A stretch of DNA of 42,944 bases from Candidatus Zipacnadia bacterium (GTDB lineage Bacteria; Armatimonadota; Zipacnadia; Zipacnadales; Zipacnadaceae): positions 1-42,944 of the forward strand of contig JALGUR010000017.1 of the NCBI GenBank assembly GCA_029820565.1, given 5' to 3'. This document shows positions 17,889 to 24,744 of this stretch, one piece after another. Both the position numbers and the translations under genes were made by a program. How positions within the stretch are numbered: position 1 is the stretch's first letter; every line of letters starts with the position of its first letter. The notes below the pieces were generated by a model. It was not told the DNA's origin and did not search any database. It saw nothing but the letters and a program-made list of their open reading frames with translations.

Positions 17889-20720
17889 ATGAGCCAGCAG
17901 CCCGACCCTCATCTCATCCCAGCGCCGGATGAGGCCCGCGACGTCGTCGCTGACCTTGTGGAACGCTATCGGCGCAACGCTGACCAGTACACCAGTGCCG
18001 CTTACAAAGAAGCCGAGGCACGGGCGGAGTTCATTGACCCGTTCTTTGAAGCGTTAGGCTGGGACATTGCCAATAAGGAGGGCTATACTGAGCCTTACAA
18101 GGAAGTGATCCACAATCCCTCGCTGGAGGTCGAAGGGGCCACTAAAGAGCCTGACTACTGTTTCCGCATCAGCGGCCAGCGCAAATTCTTTCTGGAAGCG
18201 AAGAAGCCCTCAGTACACATCAAGACCGACCCCTCGCCCGCCTATCAACTTCGCCGTTACGGCTGGAGCGCCAAATTGCCCCTGTCCATATTGACCAATT
18301 TTGAGGAATTTGCGGTGTACAACTGCCGCATAAGACCCAGAGACACTGACGGGGCCACCGTAGCCCGTGACCGGTTCATAACCTACGACCAATACCTTGA
18401 GCGCCTGGATGATATCTATTCTATCTTCGCCAGAGAAGCGATACCTAAAGGCTTGTTTGACCGCTATGCCGAAGACGCCCGCCGCAAGCGCGGCACTGCC
18501 GAGGTCGACTCCGAGTTTCTCAAGGAAATTGAGGCCTGGCGGGAACTCCTGGCTAAGGACATCGGCCCCCACAATCTCGGCCTCTCCGTGCATGACGTCA
18601 ATTTTGCCGTCCAGGCTACCATTGACCGCATCCTGTTTTTCCGTATTGCCGAGGATCGCGGCGTCGAGCCTTATGGTCGCCTCCAGAGCCTCCTGGACGG
18701 CAAGAATCTCTATCCGCGCCTCTGTGACCTCTATAATGAGGCCGACGCTAAGTATAACGCCGGGCTGTTCAACTTCAGTGAGACCGGCGATATACTGTCG
18801 CAACATCTGCAAATCTCCGACAAAACTCTGAAGGCTATTCTCTCACAACTGTACTACCCCCAGTGCCCTTATCAGTTTTCCGTGATCGGGGCGGACATCT
18901 TAGGCGCTGTCTATGAGCAGTTTCTGGGTAAGGTTATTCGGCTCACCCCCAGCCACCGGGCCAAAGTCGAGGAGAAGCCGGAGGTTAAGAAGGCGGGCGG
19001 AGTCTACTACACCCCCACCTACATTGTGGATTACATCGTAGAGCAGACGGTAGGCGAGGCGCTCAAAGAAGCCAAGACGCCGAAGCAGGCCAGTAAAATG
19101 CGCATTCTGGACCCGGCCTGCGGGTCGGGGTCGTTTCTGTTAGGGGCCTACCAGTATCTGCTCAACTGGCACCTGGACTACTATACCAACCATGACCCGA
19201 AAAAGCATACGCGGGGCAAGCAGCCGGCGCTGGTGCAGGTGCGCACGGCCGAGTGGCGGCTGTCCACCTTTGAGCGTAAGCGTATCCTGCTCAACAACAT
19301 CTACGGGGTGGACATTGACCCCCAGGCGGTGGAGGTGACCAAGCTCAACCTGCTGCTCAAATGCCTGGAGGGCGAGACCGGCCAGACGCTAAATCTGCAC
19401 TATCGCTTACTGCCCAACATTGACGACAATATCAAGTGCGGCAACAGCCTCATCGCGATCGACTATTCCTTGGGCCGCATGCTGAACGATGAAGAATGCC
19501 GCCGCGTCAACCCCTTTGACTGGGAGGCCGAGTTTGCCGACATTATGTCCGCCGGCGGCTTTGACTGCGTGATTGGCAATCCCCCGTATCTATCGTTTTC
19601 GGGACGGCAGAAACCAGACGGGTACGAGGAGTCAATCAATTACTGGAAAAAGCGTTATCCGTGGGATGCCTGGCCAACTAGTCACGGACTTTTCCTAGTT
19701 CGCAGTCTCGCACTGCGGCGCGAGGGAGGATTTGCGTCCTTTATCGTTCCCGACCAGGTCGGACACCTCGATGGCTATGCACCCCTTCGGGAGCACATTG
19801 CGGATAGAAGTCAAGTTATCGAAGTGCGTTACTGGGGGGAGGATGTATTTCGCGGGGTGGTAACTCCTGCCATGACGGTTATACTCGGCGACAAAGGGCG
19901 TGAGTTAGCAACCGTTATCATCCGGGACGGGACTGCCACGCCAATTAACGTCTCCGCTGGTGATCGTTGGATTGCCAATCAGTTTGGTGAGCTACTGACC
20001 AAGATTGCAGCGATAGGCGCCAGTCTAGGCGAGGCGGTTAAGGACCCTGGGGTTCACACTGGCAATTGTGCGGGAAAGCTGATAATTGATACTGCTGTTT
20101 CTGAAGGAAAGACGGTTCCGGTCCTAGAGGGGAAGCAAATCTCACGTTACGCTTGCGGCGTACCTCGCAAGAGATTGCGCTTAGATTATAGGCCGCGGTC
20201 TCGTGAATACTTTAGAATCGGTGACACTGAGACGTATCGAAAAGCACGATTTGTCATCCGACAGACAGCGCCCTATCCCATTGTGGGTCCGCGCGAGGGT
20301 GCAGATTACTTCCGCAATTCGCTCCTGGCTTTGTATCCGTGGCTGCCTCACGACTCGAGGTATGTGGTCGGCGTGTTGAACTCAGGCTTGCTGCGCTTTG
20401 TCTACGAGCAGACTACGACGGAATCCGGGCAGAAGGCGTTCCCGCAAGTTAAGATAGGCTCTCTGCGCCAGCTCCCCATTCGCACGATAGACTTCTCCGA
20501 TCCGGCGGATGTGGCGCGGCATGATAAGATGGTGGGGTTAGTGGAGAAAATGCTGGCCCTGCACCAGCGCCTGGCGGAGGCGAAAACCCCTACCCCTCGC
20601 AATCGCCTCCAGCGGCAGATAGCCGCCACCGACCAGGCCATTGACGCGCTGGTCTATGAACTCTACGACCTGACCGACGAGGAGATAAAGATAGTGGAGC
20701 AGAGTATAGAGAAAGGATAG
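17889..20720 (+). CDS. Type IIG restriction-modification enzyme (Eco57I-like)
   Basis: 943 residues from ATG 17889 (MSQQPDPHLIPAPDEARDVV); an upstream GTG would add 31 unrelated residues. N-terminal nuclease: PDYCFRISGQRKFFLEAKKP, a PD-(D/E)xK site (about 88-105). Methyltransferase: GGVYYTPTYIVDYIVEQ (about 371), motif I DPACGSGSFLLGA (about 408), GVDIDPQAVEVTKLNLL and motif IV VIGNPPY (about 562-568), which methylates adenine-N6 in this family. Target recognition spans about 600-870, and a conserved helical C-terminus (KMLALHQRLAEAKTPT to ELYDLTDEE) closes it. All key residues are present, so it is probably active. It cuts foreign DNA and protects the host from one polypeptide. A 153-bp stretch of its 3' end is repeated at 23389-23541. 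Confidence 0.93.
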   Translation: MSQQPDPHLIPAPDEARDVVADLVERYRRNADQYTSAAYKEAEARAEFIDPFFEALGWDIANKEGYTEPYKEVIHNPSLEVEGATKEPDYCFRISGQRKFFLEAKKPSVHIKTDPSPAYQLRRYGWSAKLPLSILTNFEEFAVYNCRIRPRDTDGATVARDRFITYDQYLERLDDIYSIFAREAIPKGLFDRYAEDARRKRGTAEVDSEFLKEIEAWRELLAKDIGPHNLGLSVHDVNFAVQATIDRILFFRIAEDRGVEPYGRLQSLLDGKNLYPRLCDLYNEADAKYNAGLFNFSETGDILSQHLQISDKTLKAILSQLYYPQCPYQFSVIGADILGAVYEQFLGKVIRLTPSHRAKVEEKPEVKKAGGVYYTPTYIVDYIVEQTVGEALKEAKTPKQASKMRILDPACGSGSFLLGAYQYLLNWHLDYYTNHDPKKHTRGKQPALVQVRTAEWRLSTFERKRILLNNIYGVDIDPQAVEVTKLNLLLKCLEGETGQTLNLHYRLLPNIDDNIKCGNSLIAIDYSLGRMLNDEECRRVNPFDWEAEFADIMSAGGFDCVIGNPPYLSFSGRQKPDGYEESINYWKKRYPWDAWPTSHGLFLVRSLALRREGGFASFIVPDQVGHLDGYAPLREHIADRSQVIEVRYWGEDVFRGVVTPAMTVILGDKGRELATVIIRDGTATPINVSAGDRWIANQFGELLTKIAAIGASLGEAVKDPGVHTGNCAGKLIIDTAVSEGKTVPVLEGKQISRYACGVPRKRLRLDYRPRSREYFRIGDTETYRKARFVIRQTAPYPIVGPREGADYFRNSLLALYPWLPHDSRYVVGVLNSGLLRFVYEQTTTESGQKAFPQVKIGSLRQLPIRTIDFSDPADVARHDKMVGLVEKMLALHQRLAEAKTPTPRNRLQRQIAATDQAIDALVYELYDLTDEEIKIVEQSIEKG
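20547..20699 (+). repeat. Direct repeat, copy 1: 3' end of the type IIG gene (copy 2 at 23389-23541)
   Basis: The two 153-bp copies align without gaps with 24 mismatches by my count (129/153 identical, 84%; 43 of 51 encoded residues identical). Nine codons in a row from GTC to CTG (VYELYDL and flanks) are unchanged. Together they bracket about 2.7 kb holding the membrane ORF, the nuclease remnant, the methyltransferase and the HTH gene. Confidence 0.9.
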
Positions 20721-20728
20721 GGAAAAGA

Positions 20729-21238
20729 ATGCTTACTTGGAGCTTAGCAATTGTTAATGGGCTGCTCTTTTCATTTTCAATTTGGTTCAGTCGTGTCCAC
20801 GACTTCTCGCAGTGGTGGCATTGGGTTGTGGTCATTACTGCAGGGATACTAGTGGTCGTGAGTACAACGATAGAAAGACGAGAAACAGAGCGCTACCGTC
20901 GCGAGCAGATTAGGCAGCTCCACTCCATAAGCCAGGAATCTGCAGAGAGTAAGACAGCTATGGAAAATGCTGTGAATACCATGAAAGACGAAAAGGAACG
21001 AAAGAAAGTCAGTGAGGCAATTGAGACACGGGAACACTACTACGAAGAAATTATCAAGAGAGTGGGCGAAGCCCGAATCGTCGATGACCTGAGCGCGGTA
21101 GCAACAGGTGGCCTGTTCCCGTCCTCTGGTTCGGTGCGTGATGTTATTCCGAAGCCCCAATTTGGCAAACCGAATGACGATGTGAGCCCCAATGGAGTCG
21201 GTAGCCCCTCGTGGTTGGCGACAGGCGCGACAAGCTGA
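20729..21238 (+). CDS. Membrane protein with coiled coil, unknown function
   Basis: 169 residues, starting 8 bp after the type IIG stop. Two hydrophobic segments (LAIVNGLLFSFSIWF, about 6-20; WVVVITAGILVVVSTTI, about 32-48) are followed by a charged helix (ERRETERYRREQIRQL to EHYYEEIIKRVGEA) likely to form a cytosolic coiled coil. The last 25 or so residues, after the VRDVIPKPQFGKP stretch, overlap the nuclease remnant in another frame and may be read-through of a junction rather than native sequence. Unlike the GC-rich housekeeping genes it uses many A/T-ending codons. It may belong to the R-M island as an accessory gene, or be a passenger. No family recognised. Confidence 0.6.
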   Translation: MLTWSLAIVNGLLFSFSIWFSRVHDFSQWWHWVVVITAGILVVVSTTIERRETERYRREQIRQLHSISQESAESKTAMENAVNTMKDEKERKKVSEAIETREHYYEEIIKRVGEARIVDDLSAVATGGLFPSSGSVRDVIPKPQFGKPNDDVSPNGVGSPSWLATGATS

Positions 21239-21590
21239 AGATAGCGATCCTCAGCTATACGGACGGTTGCGGGAACACACGCGAAGCATCAAAGAAGCCA
21301 ATAACTTGGAAATAAGAGATTTCTGTTGTCGGTTTGTGATTATGCCTGGCGCGGGGACTGATCTAATTGGATCCGTAGAGAATGCGCTGATCAGACGTTA
21401 TCTCCCTCTGTGGAACTGCGTGATTGACGGCTTCGGCAACCACGATCCTGGCAGCGGCAGGTATGACCAAGCACCCTCGGAATGGGACACGCTGCATCCC
21501 GGCCGCCTTTGGGCTGCACGACTTACGGGAACGCGCCCAGCCGAGGCGGCGATTATGCAGAAGGTACGCGAGTACATCCGCAGGCTCTGA
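21192..21590 (+). pseudogene. Eco29kI-type GIY-YIG restriction endonuclease, C-terminal part only
   Basis: At most 132 residues. LYGRLREHTRSI supplies the catalytic Arg and His, SVENALIRRYLPLWN the Glu and Asn, and IDGFGNHDPGSGRY and WDTLHPGRLWAARL are typical of the Eco29kI family (about 214 residues). The N-terminal GIY and YVG tyrosines are absent: the frame is closed by TGA at 21183-21185 and neither other plus frame supplies them. The remaining N-terminus (APRGWRQARQAEDSD) resembles sequence just after the family's YVGKA motif, so the break is near 21,190-21,205. It probably cannot cut DNA. It converges on the methyltransferase with 16 bp between stops. Confidence 0.8.
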
Positions 21591-21606
21591 GCTGTCCACG
21601 ATCTCT

Positions 21607-22956
21607 TTACACTTTTTTCATCTCAACGGCCGCTTCGTATAAGTTGACCTTAGTGCGTCCGCGGCGAACAGTTGAGTTCGTGATGCTGTTGCCGACTCTC
21701 TTATCTCGCAGCAGATTGATGTCACATTGCAATCCTTGTCTTTTGCCCAGCAGCGACAGTATCCTATCCACTTCTACGTTGACGCCTTGGATGATGTGAT
21801 TGCCAACTACGACCACTGCCGTGCCACCTGGCTTCAATACATCATTTACCAATTGAATGAAACGCCAAGAATCATTCAGATAGCATACGGCGTAATTCGC
21901 CCATCCAGGTCCCCCGTATTGCCCCTTGTGGGTTCGCTTATTTCGGATCTCCGCGACCAGAGATGAGACTTCAGACAAGTCAAAGTCTAAGGCAATTGGG
22001 CGATCATTACGCACCGTCTGCCAGAAGCGCCCATAACTCTCTCGCTCTAGTTTTCTCTGCTCCCGTCGCGACGCTGCCAGTCCCAACCAGTAAAGATGCG
22101 GCCGAGTGTTGCGGACATAGTGGTAGTTATTCAAATAGGGTGGGGAGGTCACTATCAGATCAACACTTGAGGACCCTAGTATATTCTTCGATAAGCAATT
22201 GAAGAACGATTCCCTGTAAAGCGTGCTTCGGCCCCATTTATTGCGGGATACGGGATCGATGCGGCGAAGGTCTCGTGCGATCGCGCTCAGCTTGTTGACG
22301 ATTATGCTGGTGACATCCGCTTCTTCTATGAGCGGCTTACCGGCCCCAGGGCGCGTGCCAAGGCTCGGCTCATAGCTGTAATTAGAAAAGGAGACCATCG
22401 TCGCCCCAAACGCTAGACGCATTAGATCGCTCGGCAATCCATCGCCGAGGTCATCGATGAAGTCCATGAGCAGTAAGACCTGGTACAATATAGGTGGCGA
22501 GAAGAAAGGTATGCGAGATCGAAAGCCCTTAGGTTCAGTTGATTGAGGTTCTCGATCTTCCTCAATAGCTTTAACCATCCATTGCGAGAATTGCTGGGAC
22601 AATTCTTCAACTACGCCCGAACTCAAGTGAAGTGCTGCCAGCTTGGTACGACCAGCAAGCGTAGCGAAGGGGTTGATCTCGAAACCAATGGCATTATGCC
22701 CTGCCATCACTGCTTCAATTAGTGTTGTGCCCACTCCTGCAAATGGATCAATGATTAATCCGCGTCCTGGTGGCATGTAACGATTGATACAGTCGCGTAC
22801 AAATGCAGCAGAAAAACCGGCGATCCAGTTGACCCATCTGTGAAAAGGTTCTTCTCTATTTTCAGAGAAAGCCGTCGTGGACAACTCATTTAGTCCTTCT
22901 CCTAATGATAGATGTAACTGTGTACCACTCAGTCGGGTCATTCCTTCACTAGACAT
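21607..22956 (-). CDS. DNA methyltransferase, TSPPY type (N4-cytosine or N6-adenine)
   Basis: 449 residues. AdoMet motif I is IIDPFAGVGTTLIEAVMAGH (from residue 68) with GFEINPFA after it; the catalytic motif is VTSPPYLNNYHY (about 269-280), followed by a C-terminal VVVVGNHIIQG strand. TSPPY is frequent in N4-cytosine enzymes, but N6-adenine cannot be ruled out. It is not a 5-methylcytosine enzyme, whereas the classical Eco29kI partner is. With its nuclease partner truncated it may persist as an orphan or protective enzyme. It starts at ATG 22956, 64 bp after the HTH gene on the same strand, and is probably cotranscribed. Its codon use is more A/T-rich than the housekeeping genes. Confidence 0.9.
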   Translation of the reverse strand: MSSEGMTRLSGTQLHLSLGEGLNELSTTAFSENREEPFHRWVNWIAGFSAAFVRDCINRYMPPGRGLIIDPFAGVGTTLIEAVMAGHNAIGFEINPFATLAGRTKLAALHLSSGVVEELSQQFSQWMVKAIEEDREPQSTEPKGFRSRIPFFSPPILYQVLLLMDFIDDLGDGLPSDLMRLAFGATMVSFSNYSYEPSLGTRPGAGKPLIEEADVTSIIVNKLSAIARDLRRIDPVSRNKWGRSTLYRESFFNCLSKNILGSSSVDLIVTSPPYLNNYHYVRNTRPHLYWLGLAASRREQRKLERESYGRFWQTVRNDRPIALDFDLSEVSSLVAEIRNKRTHKGQYGGPGWANYAVCYLNDSWRFIQLVNDVLKPGGTAVVVVGNHIIQGVNVEVDRILSLLGKRQGLQCDINLLRDKRVGNSITNSTVRRGRTKVNLYEAAVEMKKV

Positions 22957-23020
22957 CTAACAGTTCACACTCCCTTGGGGCCGAGCCGCCAGGTGTGTTC
23001 ATTCGTTCCAGGGTTGAGTG

Positions 23021-23221
23021 TTATCCAAACAAGGACGGACGCTCCTCCTGCGAAGGGCAACCGGCATTCAGCCAGTCCAGAATCTTCTCGCGAGCAAATA
23101 TCCAACGTCGCCGCATCTTAAACGCTGGTATCTGTCCACAGCGGGCCAGGCGCCGAACATAGTTTTCACTGTAACCTAACAATTGCGCGGTGTCTGCTAT
23201 CGTAAGAAGTTCCTTCGGCAT
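23021..23221 (-). CDS. Small HTH (excisionase/MerR-like, HTH_17) DNA-binding protein
   Basis: 66 residues. LTIADTAQLLGYSENYVRRL is a winged HTH of the excisionase type, followed by the wing CGQIPAFKMRRRWIFAREKI and a short tail. It lies directly upstream of, and in the same direction as, the methyltransferase, and has a consensus promoter overlapped by an 18-bp palindrome. Best guess: an autoregulating controller of the R-M genes, analogous to C proteins but from a different HTH family. Alternatives are a recombination directionality factor left from an integrated element or a protein that binds the locus for another reason. Confidence 0.85.
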   Translation of the reverse strand: MPKELLTIADTAQLLGYSENYVRRLARCGQIPAFKMRRRWIFAREKILDWLNAGCPSQEERPSLFG

Positions 23222-23262
23222 TTGCTATCATCCCGAGTGACCGCTAATGATCTTTACTGTCT

Positions 23263-23280
23263 ATTATAATATATTATAAT
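23263..23280. promoter_or_regulatory. 18-bp perfect palindrome, candidate operator
   Basis: ATTATAATATATTATAAT reads the same on both strands. It contains the -10 box of the HTH promoter (23273-23278) and covers the predicted start site, the usual place for a repressor. It also places TATAAT hexamers on the plus strand. Confidence 0.7.
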
Positions 23281-23301
23281 CATCTTCGGTGTTTGTGTCA
23301 A
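23273..23301 (-). promoter_or_regulatory. Consensus sigma70 promoter of the HTH-methyltransferase genes
   Basis: Minus strand: TTGACA (23301-23296), exactly 17 bp, then TATAAT (23278-23273), matching consensus in all 12 positions. The predicted start is near 23,266, 45 bp upstream of the HTH ATG. Confidence 0.92.
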
Positions 23302-23388
23302 CACTCGCGCGACGGTGCCCGAAAAGCCGATATGATGGGTACAGAAGGCCGTCGAGGGGATAAGTGCTACATAGACGCGCTAGTGGGG

Positions 23389-23559
23389 AAGATGCTGGAT
23401 CTACACAAGCGTCTGGCGGAGGCCAAAAGCCCCACCGACCGCAATCGCCTCCAGCGCCGGATAACCGCCACCGACCAGGCCATTGATAACCTGGTCTATG
23501 AACTCTACGACCTGACTGACGAGGAGATTGCGATTGTGGAGGGTGCTGCTGACCAATGA
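23389..23559 (+). pseudogene. Remnant of a type IIG enzyme C-terminus (direct repeat copy 2)
   Basis: The reading frame gives KMLDLHKRLAEAKSPTDR and VYELYDLTDEEIAIVE, the C-terminal helices of the type IIG enzyme at 17889-20720, ending in TGA at 23557-23559. Everything upstream of about residue ALVGKML is missing; the 30 preceding codons (from 23293) do not resemble the enzyme. At 84% nucleotide identity over 23389-23541 it is either an old duplicate or the end of a second, related type IIG gene mostly lost when the island formed. It is not expected to be functional. Confidence 0.85.
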
Positions 23560-23620
23560 CGCGACCGGCGCATAAAGGCTGAGGTGATCCGGCTTTACCC
23601 TACAGGAATCGGGGCAGGGA

Positions 23621-23724
23621 TGCCCCTCCTACAAGTCTTGCAATAGTGCCCCTCCTACAAGTTTTGCAATAGTGCCGCTCCTACAAGTTTTGCAATAGTC
23701 CCTCTCCTGCAGGTCTTGCAACAG
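23621..23724. repeat. Four tandem copies of a 26-bp repeat
   Basis: Units at 23621-23646, 23647-23672, 23673-23698 and 23699-23724. Copy 2 begins tgcccctcctacaagttttg. Copies 1-3 differ from each other by one or two bases; copy 4 is more diverged. There are no spacers, so it is not a CRISPR array. It lies in the gap between the type IIG remnant and the end of cobO; 23560-23620 shows no gene. Confidence 0.93.
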
Positions 23725-23746
23725 TGTCAGGTAGCGCAATGGGCAG

Positions 23747-24289
23747 TCATAATTCTATCCCCCGACGAGCCTTGACTCCCTCGTCATACGGATGTTTTAT
23801 GAACCGCATCTCGGTGACCAGGTCGGCGGCTTCTATCAACTCCGCCGGGGCATTGCGGCCGGTGCAGATGACTTCCTGATGAGCCGGCCGGTCGGCCAGA
23901 GCGCCCAGAACCTCGCTGACCTCCACCAGGCCGTGGTGCATAGCGTTGTTGATTTCATCAAGCACTACCAGGTCATAATCCGGATTAGCCAGAGCGGCCT
24001 GGGCCACCCGCCAGGCCTCGGCAACCTTCTGATAATCCTCAGGTGAGGCAGAGCCGCCGAAGATGAGAGAGGTGAGCGGGTGGTTGAAATGAGTGAAGGT
24101 TAGCTGGGAACCGAATTGGGCGGCAATTTGCTGCTCGGAGGATTTAATGCCACCTTTGAGGAATTGTAGAAAGCACACCCGCAGTCCCGCGCCCAGGGCA
24201 CGCCAACTCTGACCAAGGGCGGCGGTGGTTTTGCCCTTGCCGGCGCCTGTGTATACTTGCAACAGTCCCTGGGGTAGTTGCCCAGACAT
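23747..24289 (-). CDS. cobO: Cob(I)yrinic acid a,c-diamide adenosyltransferase
   Basis: 180 residues from ATG 24289, with AGGAG 8 nt upstream (a GTG at 24298 would overlap that site). The P-loop is YTGAGKGKTTAALGQSWRA, followed by LQFLKGG, the acidic LVVLDEINNAMHHGLV and CTGRNAPAELIEAADLVTEM, all typical of the CobO/CobA (BtuR) family. It adds the adenosyl group to the cobalt of corrinoids, making coenzyme B12 or salvaging cobinamide. No other cobalamin gene is in the window, which suggests salvage or a scattered pathway. Confidence 0.95.
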   Translation of the reverse strand: MSGQLPQGLLQVYTGAGKGKTTAALGQSWRALGAGLRVCFLQFLKGGIKSSEQQIAAQFGSQLTFTHFNHPLTSLIFGGSASPEDYQKVAEAWRVAQAALANPDYDLVVLDEINNAMHHGLVEVSEVLGALADRPAHQEVICTGRNAPAELIEAADLVTEMRFIKHPYDEGVKARRGIEL

Positions 24290-24744
24290 TAGTATCACTC
24301 CTGGTCCGGAAAATTCATCAAGGGGTTTCGCGGAAAACCCGCTTTTTGGCGTTTGACAGGCTCACTGCGAGAAAAAAAGCCGGTTTTCGGCTCGACTGAG
24401 CTCGCCGAAGTCCGCACCTTTCCGCCTTCGGGCCCGCCTATGGCGGACAAGTCCGGCAAAAACTCTAAAAGTAGAATAATACGGTAGATAACACAGTGTT
24501 GCTCTTTGGAGAAGTGCGGTAATTTGCAGTTAAGGCCCCTTACTCTTACGAGCGGGTGTGACGCCACAAGAGATGTTTGCATTTCGGTTTATCAATAATC
24601 CGAGCTAATTGGTGCGACCAGCATTAGGACCTCCAATTGTAACTTGATGGAGAGGGGCTGTCAATTCATTCACGGGAGAGCCAGCCGAGGCCCCATCAAG
24701 TGAAGGTGAAGGTGTAGACTATGCAAGAAAAGAAGGCATAAGTC
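24290..24744. other. 455-bp divergent intergenic region between cobO and the M19-like gene
   Basis: No convincing gene. A 95-codon minus ORF (24582-24295) has no family resemblance and crosses GC-rich repeats such as CCGCC-TAT-GGCGG. An inverted repeat CTTGATGG (24643-24650) / CCATCAAG (24693-24700) with a 42-nt loop lies 45 bp before the M19-like start and would be in its leader. I looked for the conserved cobalamin riboswitch boxes on the cobO side and did not see them. Confidence 0.6.

Noticed and set aside
18210..18812. 200-codon minus ORF
   Set aside because: Antisense shadow of the conserved N-terminal part of the type IIG enzyme.
23621..23724. Possible CRISPR array
   Set aside because: The 26-bp units abut directly; there are no unique spacers and no cas genes.
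24295..24582. 95-codon minus ORF upstream of cobO
   Set aside because: No family resemblance, no ribosome site, and it crosses short GC-rich inverted repeats; probably noncoding.
24290..24744. Cobalamin riboswitch for cobO
   Set aside because: The conserved B12-box and core elements could not be found in the leader.
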